Shown here: in pieces, positions 1-15,000 of the stretch
Layout: each line of letters starts with the position of its first letter
Numbering within the stretch: the stretch's first letter is position 1
From: an uncultured Clostridia bacterium
Lineage (GTDB): Bacteria > Bacillota > Clostridia > Christensenellales > CAG-917
DNA length: 32,349 nucleotides
Reading direction: 5' to 3'
Assembly: GCA_947589475.1 (NCBI GenBank)
Contig: CANQBO010000006.1
Location: 73,214-105,562, forward strand
Program-made: the position numbers and the translations under genes
Notes under the pieces: generated by a model
Databases searched by the model: none
What the model was told of the DNA's origin: nothing
The model's input: only the letters and a program-made list of their open reading frames with translations

Positions 1-3000
1 TCACGTCCACACTCTTCTTTGTGATCTCGAAAGTGCCGTCAGTGAAAGTAATTGTGTAGTTTTCGTTGTCGTTGCCCTCGTCGGGATCGCCTATCTTGCC
101 GATGAGCTTATAATACCCAACAGCGTTGCCTTGCTTTGCCTCCGTCGTCATGGTGAATGCGATGATGTCGCCGCTTAGCACGTTTGCGGATGTAAACATC
201 TCTTCGGAGCTTTGATCCCACTTTTCGGAAACGGCGGCGAGGTACGTCGCAGTCGCGGCGCTCGGCTTTATTGATATGGATGCCTGGCGGGAGATGACGT
301 CGAATTTGCCGTTAATCGCCGTAATTTCGTAGTTTTTGTTCTCCTTGTACGTCAGCTTCAGCGTATACTGTCCGACTTTCAGCGCTTTCGCGCGGCTGAG
401 ATTTGCGTCGACGTCCTCTATCTCGATCTTTATAGCGATGCTGTCAAGGTCTTTATCGAGAATAGCGCCATGTTTTTCGTCATTGTGCTCTGAAGTCTTG
501 GAATTGCTGACGATCGCCTGGTAGTTGCCATTATCGGGTGTGGGGACGAGTACTACCGTATCCGTGCCGCCGTAGGTTGCGGAGGAGTCTTTTGCGGTGA
601 GCGAGACCTGCCTCGGTACCACGGTGTAGACGCCCGCGCGCTCATAGAACGTAGTGCCGCTTTTATACGTCTCTTTTCCTTGATACGAACCTATAAAGTT
701 GAATTGATAGTTGTGCGAGAGTTCCGTCGCCTCGGTGGGGTTCTCAATTAGGCGGTCTCCTATATACACGTGATATTCCGCGCCGAAGATGGGATATGTG
801 CCCGCATCCAAAGACCAGCCTTCGTTGACGCCAACGGGATGTTCGCCCGTAATATCGCTGTCTTCAAATGCGGTCGTGACGAGGTCGAATGTAGCTCTGT
901 AGTCGCCGATAAACGGGGTGTTCGTTGTGTTTGCGCCGAGTTCGATATTGTAAGCCTCTTCTCTACCCATTGCGCTGTTGAGGGTGAGGAAATCTCCGTA
1001 TGTGCCGCTCTGGTTGTATATCCTTATGGTGATGGGACGTATCGTCACAAAGTACATGGCGTTGGGCGATTTGGCAAGCTCTTCGCTGATTACGGGCTTG
1101 ACCACCTCAATAGTGTCCTTTGAAGTGGGCTTTCCGAAATCATCGAAGTCATCGCACAAATGTTTACGACCCTCAGTATCGTTGATGTCGGGCAGATAAT
1201 TTTCCTCGACGACAACGGCATAGTTGTCGTTGCTTATGTTTTCAACTCCGATGCGATACTCGCCGCGCGGGATAATGCTTTCAAAGCCTTCCCTTCCGTA
1301 CCAGGTCTTTGTGCCGTCCTCCGCCTGCGTATAGAGGTTTAGCGTAATGCCGGGCGTCTGACCATCGAGAAGCGTAAAGTATGTGCCTTTGCCTCCCTCG
1401 ATGTCTTTCGGATCTACCCATGTCCACGCGGACGTTTCGCTTGAGACTCTGACATTCTCGCCGTAAATGCTGTATTGATTGTGTATGCGGATGAGGATGG
1501 TGCGCTTTTTAATGTTATATATGCCGTTGTGACCATCCTTCCAATTTCCTTCAAATGTCACAGCATAGTTGCCGTTTGAGGCACTTGCCGTCAATTCGTA
1601 GCCGCCTTCTCTGAAGTTTATGTCCGCGTCGTTTTTGCTGATGCGTATGCCGAGGTCGTCTGTATGACCGTTGCCCTCAATGATATTTCCGTCCTTGACA
1701 TACCAACCGCCGCTATTTGCGTCGTTGCCTTGTGTTTCATCGACGTTTATAGTCTCGCCGAATACGCTGTGCTGGTCGTTGACATGGATGGTTATCGGAC
1801 GTGGCGTAACTTTGTAGCGCACATTGCTGCCTGAAAGCTTCGTGAAGATGTAGTTGGAGTTGGCGTCCGCGGACAATTCAAGCGAATATGTGCCCACAGG
1901 ATAATATCCTGTCGAGGTCAATTCTGCTTTTCCTGCCCCTGCATTTCTCCAAGGCGTGATGACAAGCTTTATTGTTTCGCCATTGTAGAAGCTATTGTCA
2001 TCGCCTTTCGGGTTTGTACGACTAAATGTGTACGCAAACTTGGCTTCCTGATCATACGTCGTGCCGTAGACGTCTGTCGCGCATGAGTAGCCATCCTCTT
2101 CGACCTTCGGATCTTTCGCGGTGAGCGAGACATTCATCTCGCGCGGCTTGATGGTGTATGTGCCGTTCTTGAACGTAATTGAGTAGTTGGCGTTGTCATT
2201 GCCATCTTTTGCGACATAGCTACCCACGACCGGCGTTATGTCGTACGTCTTAGCGCCGTTGCCTTGACGCGCATCCGTAGTCATCTCGAAAGCAATGATG
2301 TCTTCGCCCACGCGTCCTTCATATGTGTAGCCCCAGGACTTTTCGGTGTTGTGGAAATCGTCAGTATCAAGCCCTTCGATCGGATCGCCGTATTCGCTTG
2401 ATGGGTTCTTTGTTCCAAGCGTTACGTTGATGGGACGCTGCGACACGGTGTACACGCCCGCTTTACGGTCCAAGGTCGCATGCTCGCCGCCCTCTACATC
2501 CTGATACAAATTGCTGTTTTGGGTAGCTTGAGTGAGCCATGTTTCGGTATTGTCGGTCGTCCACACGCCCATGAAGGAGATGTCATAGTTCTCGTTATTA
2601 TTCCATCTGCCCAAGATGGGATAAATGCCCGCCTTGAGTTTGCCCGCACTGCTGAGGTTGTAGCTTTCCATGCTGCCGACGATCTCAAATTCGATGCCGA
2701 GAGGGCTTCCCCCCGAAGTTCTGTCGTCTTTAAGTATCGGGTCGCCTGTCAGGTCGCCGACGGGTGACAATGTCGCTTCAAAGCCCGCCAACTCCTCGCC
2801 GTATCTCGAATTGAGATAGGTGATGTTGATCGCAAGCATACGCTTTGTCACCGTGTACATTGCGGTGATCTTTTCGCCCTCGACGTCCGTCTTGTAGTCC
2901 GCGCCGTTTTGCGTGCGGAACACAACGCTGTAGTTGTTGTTGATCGTCGCGTCGTCAAGCGTGGCGGTGATGTGATAGCTACCCGCGCACAGATATGTTT

Positions 3001-6000
3001 GCGTTTCTCTATCCCAATCGTTGAACTTCTTGTCCGCTATATCAAGTTTGACGTGTTCTTTGATTTCCGACTCATCGTCCGCCATTGCGCCGTTGATCGT
3101 GAAAGTGAGGTCCTCAAGTTTCTCACCATAGACGGACGACTTGCCGGCGACGGTGATGATAAGATCCTTCTTTGTGATCTCATATGCGCCTGTCTTGCCG
3201 TTTATCTCGTCCTTACTGCCGAAGTCTGCGTCGGTATAATCTCCCGCAACGCTGAGCTCGTACTTGTCGGACGGCGTGACGTTGCTCTGCTCGCTTATCA
3301 GACTGCTGTAGATGAGCGTCCCCATCTCGGAGGGACTGTTGTAGCCTTCATATATCTTTATCGTTATGGCGTACTTGCCCGCTTTGTTGTAGTTGCTTGT
3401 TTTGTCAAAATCGACCGCAACGGAAAGCACGACTTTAACTTTGTCTGTCGCGATGAAGGCGTTGAGGTTGACGGAGTCGTTGTCTGCGGACGCGGTGTAG
3501 CCACTTGCTCTGCCGTCATCGGTGGTGCCCGCCTTAAAGCCCGTCGTTTCGCCGTTTGTGAGTTTGCCGTATTCTATGCTCTGATTTTGCACGGTGACTG
3601 TGACCTGACGCTTTGTCAAGCCGAATATGCCGTGATCGCGCTCATATTTGCCCTCGCTTTCTTCGTTGCCGCCTACCCAAGTGACCTCATAGTTTTGGTT
3701 GTTGCATGTGCCTATGATCTTATAGTTGCCGGGCGTGGCAGTAGACAACCCGTCAAGCTTAAGAGATATGTTCAAATTGTCGGACTCGCCGACGAAAGGT
3801 ATCGTTGGCTCGCCGCACTCATGTTCTTCGCAAATTCCTTGTTGTTTTGTGGAGTCAAAGCCTACGACCGTCCAGTCGCTCTGGTCGACGGGCGCATCGC
3901 CGCTGAAGCTGCCGTACACGCCGCTTTGATCGTTGATGTGCACTTTGATGGCGCGTTTATACACGGTGTATGTGCCGCCCGTACCGTTCGTCTTTTCGGG
4001 GTTGGAGGCGTTCCAACTGCCGAAGAATGTGACGACATAGTCGTCGCTGTTGTTGTACCGGCCCGCGATCTGGTATTTGCCCGCGCTCTGCTGAGCTTTG
4101 CTGTCGGGAGCTATGTCAAGCGCGTTTCGGTCTGTTTCGTTTATCCAATAGACGTCGTTGTCATCTGTGTTGGGGTTGATGACGGATATGGACCAATATT
4201 TTTCGTTGGGAGTCTTAGCGCCGTGACCGTCGGGCGTTTCAAGCCACCAATCGTCGCCATTCCACAGCGTTTCGCCATAGATGACGTATTGATCTTTAAT
4301 CGTGACCTGAAGTTTGCGCTTATTTATGGTATAAGTGCCCGTGTTGAAAGTCACGTTGTAGTTGGGGTTGTGAGCATCGACAGCGGGATAAGTCCAATTG
4401 CCCAAAATGAAGTGTCTGCCCGCGCCATAGTCATCGCCGTCAAACGTAAACGTAAATTCAAGCAGTCCCTTGTCTGATGTCGCCTTATCCGCGTCCTCAA
4501 ACTTGCTCTCCTCCTCTATCCACTTGCGACTGCTGTACACTGTGCCCGTAATAGTGTAATTCTCTTCGTCTTGCAAAACTGAAGGAGCTTTATTGTTGTA
4601 CGTGCTTTCCTGCCCGTTGTGAGTGACGGTAATTTCCGCGGGGTTGATCCTCAACACGCCGAGAACACTGCTTTCGCCTGTGCTAAGCTCGTAGTTGGTG
4701 AATATGCTTTCGTCAACACCTTCGGTTTTGACGGTTTGTCTGTCAAGAGTTGCCTTTATGCCCGATTTGCCCTCGTAACGGCCCGCGGACCACATGCCCC
4801 ACTGCTTCCAGACGTTGTACATATCGTCGCCATCGGTGGGTGCAACAAGTTCGAGCACGATGGCGTTTTCAAAGTCGGTTTGATCGCCGCTCAAAATTGC
4901 GGGCATATCGCCATTGATGACGTTGTTTGCACTCCACCAATCTTTGCCCGGCTTGAGCGTGGGCGCATTGCCGCTGTAAGTGAATGACTGCGGCAGTACC
5001 GTGATGGAGATGATACGCGCATAGATGTAGTACGCGTTGGACACGTCGTACGCGGTGACTGCGTCGCCTTCCATATGATTTGTGACTTTAGACGTGCTGT
5101 GCGTCTCGTATTCCTTGACGTATTGCGCCGTCTCAAGTCCACTGTTGTCGCCAACGAAAGTGACATTATAGTTGGGGTTGGAATAGCTCACGCGCACGGA
5201 GTACCAGCCGACATTCAGCTGACCCGCCTTGCTTGTCGCTTTGCCCTCGGATATGATGGTTATGCTTATGCCGAGGCTGTCGTTGTTGACGACGCCTTCG
5301 CCCGAACCGACGGTGCCTGTCTCCGCTCTCCAGTGCGTATTCTCGGTGGAGCCTATAGAGGTGTGCTGATTGCCGCCGTAAACGCCGCTCTGTCCAAGCA
5401 CCGTGACCGTGACGGGACGCACCGTTATCTCGTAAATGCCCGCAGTGCCGTTATCGGGATCGCCATCTCTCGCTTCCGTGGTACTGCTTGCCTGCGTCCA
5501 CTCGCCCTCGAACGTAACCAAATAGTTATTGTTGGAGAAGGAGCCTTTGAGATAATACTTTCCGACGTTCGCGCCGAATTCTTTGGTGAAGTTGATGTCC
5601 AAATCGTCCTCACCGAGGCGACCTTTCTTTATCCTTTCATTAAGGTCGCTGTTCAAATCATCCGTCCAATCTTCGCTTTCGCTGTCCTCTGAGAGCATGG
5701 CGTACCAATTTGCGGTTCCTATTTCTGCGGCAGACTTGCCCTCCGTCGTGCCGACGATGACATCGTCGCCGTACACGCTTTTTTGATCGTTTATATGCAC
5801 GATTATCTTGCGCGGCGTGATGGTGACGCTGTTGGACGTGCCCTCAAATGTGACGTTGTAGTTGGGGTTGTCCCAGCTCGGGCTGACGGAGTACGTGTTC
5901 GCCCCAACGCCCTCATCCTTGATGAGCTTGAGTTTGAGAGACTCAAATCCCTCGCCTTCCGCGTACCAATTTTCTTCGTCATTTATGTTCGCGCCTTTTT

Positions 6001-9000
6001 CCGCGGTGAAAATATGCCCATAACGAGCCTCAACGCCTTCTTCGGAAAACTTTGTCGCGAATTTTTCGAGCATGTATTTCAGAATATCGCGTTCTGCATT
6101 CGGCTCCGCATGGTTGTACTCATACTTCAAAACATTGGGCGTGATCTTCAAAGTTATGTCGCGTGCTGTGACGGTGTACGTGCCGCCCGTGCCGATGGTG
6201 ACAGCTTCAATCGCGATGCCTACAGGATCGTTTGTCCAAGTGCCTATGCCCTTCACTTTGTAGCACTGTGTGACTTCTGTAGCGTTTGCACCGTCATCGA
6301 GTTTGCCGATCGTGTCAGCCGAGACTTCGATCTTGTATGTGCCGACGGGCAGCCACTTTGAGCCTTCATAATCGTCACTGCCGACAATTGTCAAAGTTAC
6401 GCCCTTCGTGACCGCCTCAAGGTCAGCTTCAAGTATAGCCGTAAGATCGTAATCGAACGTCGCCGTCCATGTCAGATAAGTGTCTCCCGCTTCGTTGTTG
6501 TTGTAGGTGTGTTTTGCGTTTCCGTAGACTATGCTGTTGTCCGCAGGCGTGATGGATATCTCGCGCTGTACGACTTGATAATAGCCGTACTTCGCAGTCT
6601 CGGGAGTTTCAAGTCTCTTTTCGGTGTTATAATCGCCGCTGAAAATAACGTTGTAGTTGTCATTGCCTTTGTAACCCGCAATTTGATATTCGCCCACAAG
6701 CAACGCACAACCATCTTTGTATACGAAATCGGAAGTGTTGTATTTTCCGTCCGCAATGGACAGGCTGACAGCCAAATTGTCGCCGTCATACATAAACTTC
6801 ATCGCGTCGGAGCCGTTGAATTTTTCAAATGCTTCGATCGCTTTATTTATCGCTTCTTGATTTGCCGTGCCATAGCTTGCAAAGATAGACTCTTCTATCA
6901 ACTCGTTTATGCGAGTCGCGGAAAGTTCACCCTCTCCTCCTGCGGCTTCATCCGGGATGATGTTCCAATCTACTCCTTTCTGTTTGCCAAGGTTCGAGGG
7001 AGTATTTGCTTCACTTCCGCCCAAACTCACGCCGTATATATTTTCTTTGCTGGACTCTATATGCACATTGACATCACGCGGTTGTATAGTAAACTTCCGC
7101 ATTATCTCGCCTGAGAAGTTGCCACTGCCCGCGATGTACGCTTCCGCGTCCTCTATTGCAGTCATATCCCCGTCGGTTCTGCGTTTCACGTTTATATTGT
7201 TGTTGTAACGAGAGATCGTCAGTTCATATCCGTTATCGCCCAACAACAATTTGCCTTCACTCGCGTCCTTTGTCAGCAACACAAGCGTTATAGAGTTGCC
7301 GTCTATTGTTAATGTCGCTTCTTTGATATACGTCTTCATCGCCATGCCGGTGTACTTGACGTCGGGAAGCGTAGCTTTGAATTGCTCCGTGTCAAGGGAC
7401 GAGATGTCAAACGGGTCGATGATGAATGATGTCGTCGAGGAGGGCTCAGAGCCGCTGAATGTGAAGTTGCTGTTTTTCAGCGTGACTGTCACGGTGTAGG
7501 TGCCCGCATTGAAAGGCTTTTTTGTATTGCCGAGTTGTGCATTGCTTTCTGCCGCCGCCACATAGCTTGTGACATTATAACCGCCTGTTTTAAGCAACGT
7601 CCATATTTCACTGTCCTCAAGCGTTGTGTCGCCGACTTTTGTGAAACTGCCCTCTTTGAACGGAGCTTCTTGCTCTTTGTTGTTGAAAGTGCCGTGGTCG
7701 AGCGTGCCGAGCGCGATCTGCGCGGGGTTGATGGTGAAAGTCAGCTCCTGTTCAGTCGCCTTGCCGCCGCCTGTGGAAATGAAGAAGTTGGCGTCCTCGA
7801 AATACAATGTGTATGTATATGTATGCGCATTTGTGAAGAAGCCTTTTTCTTGTATCGCTGTAAAATTGCTTGAGGTCGCATTGTCTTGCTCCTTCGCTTT
7901 CAAATAGAAGTTATCGGCAAGGAGGGACTGTCTGCCGTCCGTCGAATATCCGCCGATCTTGACCGTGACGGTGTACTCTTGACCGTCCTTATCATTTCCC
8001 GTGTAGCGGATGTTGTAGCTTATTCCGTCAAGAGACGTCGCGCCGCCCGAGGGCGAAAAACCGATGGTCCACGGACCGTTGCCGCCGTAACGGCCTCTCT
8101 CCGTAAGCCCGTACGGGTCGCCCATAAAGTGGTCTTTATTGTCGAATATGACGCTTGAAACCACTTGATTTGCATATACGCCGAGTTGCTCGATGACAAA
8201 CAGCGCGACCGCGGTGATCGGGTTGCCGTCATCCGTATAATCCACGGTTTTGTCCTCGGTCTTTTCCCCGTCGTTGAAGCTGTGGGTATATTGCCCCTTT
8301 TGTTGCAACTTGAAGTTGTGCGCGTCGTCGCGCGTCAGCGTGATTGTGACGTCATAGTTGCCCGCATTGAACGGATGCCCGTCGCTGAGACTCGCGTTGG
8401 ACGTTTTTTCTGTGCTGTCGGGTATCGTGGCGTCATAGGGCTTGAACAGCCATTGCGTTTTGCTTGTGTCAAACTTCGTATATTCGAAGCTTGTGGGAAT
8501 GACGCTGCTTGCGGGGTCTGTGTTTTTGAAGTTGATTTGAGGCGTTCCATGCGCCTGACGATTGAATTGCTCTGACGTGACGGAATCTATCTCGACCGTC
8601 GCGGGGTCGATTGTGTAGGTGATTGTGACCGTTGTCGCGCCGACGTCTTTCTTGATATGCAAGGCGCGTTGTGTATAGCTTTCGCCAATCCAATCGACGG
8701 ATGACTCGGAATTTTGCTCTGTCCAAGTTGTCTTGTCGTCATCCCACACAAAATTGGCGCTGTTGAGAGTAATTGAAATGGTATACTTGCCGACGTTTGT
8801 GCGCTCCTTACCGTTCGTGAAACTTTCGCCGTCAAATTGCGGCGGCGCAACGGTGTAATCGCCTGAATTGGGCATTGTGTAATCCGTGTAAAACACGACC
8901 CCCACAGTATGTTCGACGCCGTCGTAGGTGAAATGTATCTCGCCTTTTTCGTCCACTGTCGCTCCGTTGGGTTTCAGCACGACTTTGGACGGGTCTATAG

Positions 9001-12000
9001 TGTAGGAAATGCTGACCTCAAGCCCGCCGCCATCCTTATCTTTGACGTGCACCGCCGCATTTGGCTTGTCGTTCTTCCAATCGATAGGTTTATTTTCGTT
9101 GTATGTATTCCATGCTTCTTGATTTTCATTCCACTTAAAGTTTTTAGAGGCTTTTTCCTCGAATGTTACAGTGAAGCTGTATGTGCCCGCGCTTATTGAA
9201 TCTCCTCCTGTGACCGAACCTATCACATACTCGCTCAAAAGCGGCGTCATGTTGTCTGAGAAAACCGAAACGTTCACGTTCTTTTTGTTGCGGTCATAGG
9301 TGATGTGGATCGAGCCGTCCTCTCCGACGGCGGCGCCTTCGGGCTTCAGCACGACCTCGGAGGGCGCGACGGTATATTTGATAGCAAGGCGTTTGTTCCC
9401 CTCGAATTCGGTATGCGGGAACAGCTGATCGTCAATTTGTGCCGATCCTTCATATCCGCCCCAGATGAAGTTTTCCGAAGTGAGATCGACGACAAGCCAA
9501 TAGCCGCCCGCGTTTTTATATTCCTCAACGATACTGTCCGTGCTTGTGTATTCGCTGTCCTTGTCGACTGTTGCCGCGTTCGTATAGGACAACTTATATT
9601 CGCCCATGTTGCCGGAAGGAATGACGTTGCTGCTTTCATCCTTTATCCATGTGCCATCGTGTTTGACCCTGAAGAGGTCTGTCGCCGACAATTGCGGCAC
9701 TTGGATGTTGCGGTTGTAGACAAAATCGTGGGTCAGATCTCCGACGTAAACCGTTGCGGGATCGATGACCAAATCGGTATTTTGATATATTGACACGACA
9801 GATCTCGAATCTTCTCCGAACACATTGAATTCTGCCGTAGACTCAAAGGTGAAGTTTGCGGACGTGGTGTACACTGCGACGCGATAATTGCCCGCGTCCG
9901 TGCGCGGTGTGGAGGGCCAATCCTTTTGATTTGCGCCCTCGGGAGCTTTGCCCGTGCCGTCCGTAGTCGCATATCTGATCGAAATATCCGACAGCGAATT
10001 GGGAATAGGTGCGGAGAACGACGGGGCGCCGTCGAGTTTCAAAATCTCGTTTATTTTGTCGTCATATTCGCTCGCATTTTCAAATGCTATCTCGACCTCG
10101 TGTTCATCTCTGTCGTAGGTGAAATTCTGCTTATTTGTGCGCGTGACCTTGATTTTGGCGGGGACTATCTTGAAATTGATGGTCAATGTGCCGTTGTAAT
10201 TGTTTGAGAACTTGTCGTCGTTGTTGTCGGCAGCGGTGAGAATGACCTTTGCGGGCGAAGATTCCGTCGACACCACCAAGGTGTTGGAGTAGGTCACATA
10301 ATAATCGTATTTATCCTTGCTTTCCGCTGTCGCGGGGAATTTGGCAAGGGTGATCTCACTTGTTTTGTGCGGGCCGTAAGCGTTCGTGGGCACTTGGACC
10401 GTGTATTTAAGCTCGATGGGGGGATTATATTCCTTGCCCGCGTACGGGAAGCTCAACTCCTCGTTTTTGTACTCTTCCTTGGAGTTGTTGAAATACGCTT
10501 TTACGTTGTTTGTGATATTCCTCTGCTCTATTTTGACGTTGAGTTGGCTTTGAGAGTCGATTATGAAGTTGGTGGCATCGGTTTTACCCGTGTTTGTGGA
10601 GGCGTGCGTCTGCACGTTTCCGACGGTAAGCAGCCACATAACGCCTTTTTCTTTAGGCGCTTGTTCGACGTCTTGGACGCCGTCAAAGCTTAATGTATTC
10701 AAATAATAGCTTGATTGATTGTAGTTTTCGTCGCCTGTCTGGAAAGCATACATACCCACGCCAAGCCTTATGTCGTGGTCAATAAATTCGTTGTTGGTAT
10801 AATAGACGTTCACGTCCGCAATCGTATAGCGGCTTTGATAAAAAACGGTGTCGCTGTATGTTTTGCCGTCAGCCTCGCGCACACCCTGAATGCCACCCCA
10901 AATTTCGTCGAGGTAGCTCTTGTTGGTATCGTTGTATGTGTCATGTTGTTTCGAAAGCAGCTCGCTCGATATGGTTTGGCTGTCCTGTGCAAGGAAGAAG
11001 ATGGATTCATACCACGCGTCATCCGGGCCATGACCGTCACGCGGAGGCAGATAACGTCCTCTGTCATACGAGCCGCCGTCATAGGTGTAGGACATGGACG
11101 CCCTTGCGGTGACGATGATGGGCACTATGCGGAAATAGACGTAGAACGCGCCCTTCTCGTCCTCGTACGCGGTGCCTTTCTCGTCTGCAGAGCCTGTCGT
11201 GAACTTCTTGTTGACGTAGTTTTTGTTTCTGCCGCCGAAGGTTATCTTGACGGCGAGGTTGTAGTCTCCAAACTTAAACCCGTCCACTTCGGGCGCGGAA
11301 GAGTCTTTATCCAGCCCGACGGACGCGTCAACATAGTTGAACTGCTTGTTTTCAGTGTCTTGCTTCTCGGCAAAGCTTGTATATTCGACGGTATAGTCCC
11401 CGAAGGTCTCCCCATCATCAAGCGCAAGCTCGGTATTGCCGAATTTTATTGTCGGCAGATTTGCGGTGGTTGCAAACTTGCTTTTCCCGTCCGGGAACTG
11501 TGTTGTTTCGCCATACTTATATTCATAGGCATAGCTGACGTTTTTGAAATATTCATCCTTGGTGATGGTCACCGAGGTATTGTTGCCGTCCGAGCTGCCC
11601 GAGCTGCCCGCGATCAACTCGTACGGATCCACTTCCGCGGGGTCTATGGTGAACCAATACGCCCACACATTCGACTGTTTTTCAGGGATGACATCTATGT
11701 TGACGAGGTGCGCGGGATCTTTTGTAAAGACGTAGTCGTACTCCTCATAGTTCATGTCAAGCTCAAGCGTGACAACGACGATATACGTGCGCGCATTTAG
11801 CGGATCCACCTGCGTGCCGGGGATAGTGTTTGGCGTGCCGTCCTCTTTGTAATTTTGAGCGGTGACATCGCCTTTGAGTTGGAAATCTTCAGCCAAGACA
11901 TCTTTTTGGAGGTCTTCAAGCGAAGGTTTTTTGTTATCCTTCCAAATCTCCTCGTCATCATAGAGGAAATAGCGGAATATGACCGCGTCGTCGTTGACGG

Positions 12001-15000
12001 GAATGACCTTTGTGTCCGAGGTGTTGTCGAACTCCGCGATCTGCCTGTCCTCGTATTCGGTGCCGAAATATGTCAAATTGTTGCGCGCGTTGTCGGTCAG
12101 CTGAACTTCCGCATTTGCGGGCTTGACTTGCAAGCGAATTTCCGCATTGAACGCGAAGTTGTTGGAGGCAAAATACACGCCCGTGTCATTTGCCAAGCCG
12201 TTGGAGCTTGCGACAAAGGTGACAAGATATGTTCCCGCATGCTTGACGCCGTCAACATATTGACCTTCGACAACAGTGGTGCCCGGCTTTTTGTGCAATG
12301 TCTTATATTCGACGCCGCCGCCGTCGTGCGCGCCGAAATGCACGTCACGCTTTTGATTATCGTTATCTTTGCCGAAATATTGATTTGAGTAGCGGAATTC
12401 AAGCACGTATCCACTGAAACTGTCCCTCTGCATAAACAGGCAATCGCCCGACTTCTCGGGGTCGACCACGCGGATATAATCGGCATTATTATCGAATACG
12501 GATTCCGTAAGGCGCGGGCGGATATATCCCTCAAGGCCGCCTTGACTTGCATATTGTGTTACAAGATCGCTGCCCTTGATCGGATTGTTGTAGTCCGCGG
12601 AAAGCACGGGATAGTAATAGTCGCCGCGATACAGGAAGTACGGCGCATTTGGTTCTTTTCTTTTGGTCTGATCCTCGCCTATCTCCCACTCGAAGTTTGC
12701 ATCTTCTTGCCAAGGAACAGGATCGCGCTTCGTCACGTCTCCGCCGTTGAAATAGCACGTGCGGGTCGCCTCGATGCCCACTTGCTTGATGTTTATCTTG
12801 AAAGTGGGGTTTGCATAGCGCGTGGCAGTTTTTGCTTGATACAGGAAAGAATACAGTCCCGCATAAGAAATGCTCTCGTCCGTCGCCTTGATGGCTTTGA
12901 ACATTCTGCTATCGTCGGAAACTGTTGCATTTGCCCCATCTTCTTCCGCGGTGTTTTTGAACTCAAGATCCTCTTCGCCTAGTTTGAAGCGGAAGTTTGC
13001 TGTGTAGAAAGTGCTGCTTATGCCAAACAAATCTCCCGTATTTGTGACTTCCCACGAGGCAAGCGGTGATTGAATCGTTCCCGTCGCGGTGAAATCGGGC
13101 GTGTCGCTGTACACGGCAACTTTGGTGACGTTGAGCATGCTATATTCGAAATCGAGCGAGCCCGAGGTCGCAACAAAGCTGTCGTTTAAAATTTTAAGCA
13201 AGTCTTGGGTTTTATTTTTGTTTGAGAGTTCTACTTCTGCACTTTCGATTTTTGTACTTGCGGTGACTTGTGCAAGCGTATCCTTAAAATCGCCGCTTCC
13301 TGAACGGTTGGGGTTTTTATACCAATATTCAAGTGTTCCGTCCGGTTTTACGATGACGCGCAATGTGGAAAGTGCGGGCGCACCTCCAACCTCCTTTGTG
13401 TCCGCGTCTATGCCCATGCCCTCGACGACCCAAGTGAGCTGTGTCTCGGTCGCTTTATTATTCTTCAGCATGCCCTCATTTCCATTCATCTGAACGGAAT
13501 AATTCGGGTTGTCGGACGTGAAGAAATAGTGCGCGGCGATGTCGTTGTGCGTCGTGTTTTCCGACAAGCTTTCTTTAAAAGAATATTGTTGCGTAAAGAC
13601 AAGATCTTGCCCCGAATTGAACGGCGCGTTTGCCGCCTGCATGGTTATGCCTATGTTGGCAACTATGCCCTTTTCGATCAGCGGACCCGATATGACTATA
13701 GAGGCGTTAGAGTTCCAATCTACATCGTAGTTTTTACTCGCGGGAGAGCCGTCACCATTTCCGTTTTCATTTTTACCATTGTTCTTACCGTCTGATGTGT
13801 CATTTGTCGTAGTATTACTAGGCTCTGTACTTGTCGTCATTTCCTGCATAGGCAAATGTAGGTTGTCGGGGGCGTTGGATGGCACATATGTAATGTTGGT
13901 CGTATAATCGCCCGTTCCTTTCCAGTCGCCCGTTGAGTCCTTGTTTATGACGTTGTCTTTATAGTTATCCACTATCTGCAACGCGCCACGGAAACCTATG
14001 CGCGCGCCCGTGCCGCCGACAAACACGCCGCCTCCGCCGCCATATGGCGCGAAAGAGCCACCCTGTCCGCCGGGAGAACCGTAAGTGTGATTGTTCTTTA
14101 TCGTCACGCCCGCAAGAGTACCGACTGCGGTGGACTCTATGTACATTCCTGCTCCGGGACCGTAGGAGTAATTGCCTACAAGCTCGCCGCCATAGAGGTT
14201 GCAATACGCCTTTGTGCGCAGCGCGATGCCGCCGCCGTAGTTCTCTATGGCGCGGAATCGCTTGAGTACATTCTCACGTAAGTCGTTTGATTTTTCCAAA
14301 GTAAGTTGTCCTGCGCCGCCGTAGTTGTAGCCAATGACGCCGTTGTACATCGTCAACACGCTTGCGCTGACGTCTGCAAGATATATGCCGCCGCCAATGC
14401 GGTATGCCTCGTTGTTGATGATGTAACCGTCAAACATCGTCATGGACGAGTTCGTCAACAAGTACACCGCGCCGCCGTATTGCGAAGCGGCGTTGTTTCC
14501 GCTTATCGTGCCGCTGTGCAGGACAAAGTCCGAATGTGAAAACAGGTGTATCGCTGCGCCCTTTGCTTGGTTTGTATCTGCGATCGCAGAAGTAAAGCTG
14601 TCACGAGTGACACCATCGTCTATATCCAATTTGCTGAGTTTCTTATCATAATTAGAGTCACCTATGTCTTTGTCCGCGCTACCTTCAGTAACTTTACGTC
14701 CGTTACCTTTGTCTTTTGTGAATTGGTGGGTGACATAGCCGCCTGTGATGGTGCCCACTTGATCCGTCGTCAGTCCGCCGTTCGTGCCGTAGTTTTTGCT
14801 TGGTTCATTCTTGTTTGCGCCCGAAATGTGCGTGTCGGAGGCGTTTTCAAAAGCAGTGCCGTCATACACTTCGAGGCGAGCAAATTCGTTGACCGAGAAA
14901 ACCGAGCCGAAATATTGATACGCGCTGTTCTCTGCAGTGTCATCATACTTTTCTGCCGACAAAGCTCTGTCTATTTTATGCCCGTTGAGGTCAAGCACGA

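Noticed and set aside
2909..4477. Plus-strand open frame of 522 codons opposite the giant gene
   Set aside because: It is the antisense shadow of the repeat array. The minus frame shows conserved NYxVTF and Q-x(3)-YG motifs in register across the whole 16 kb.
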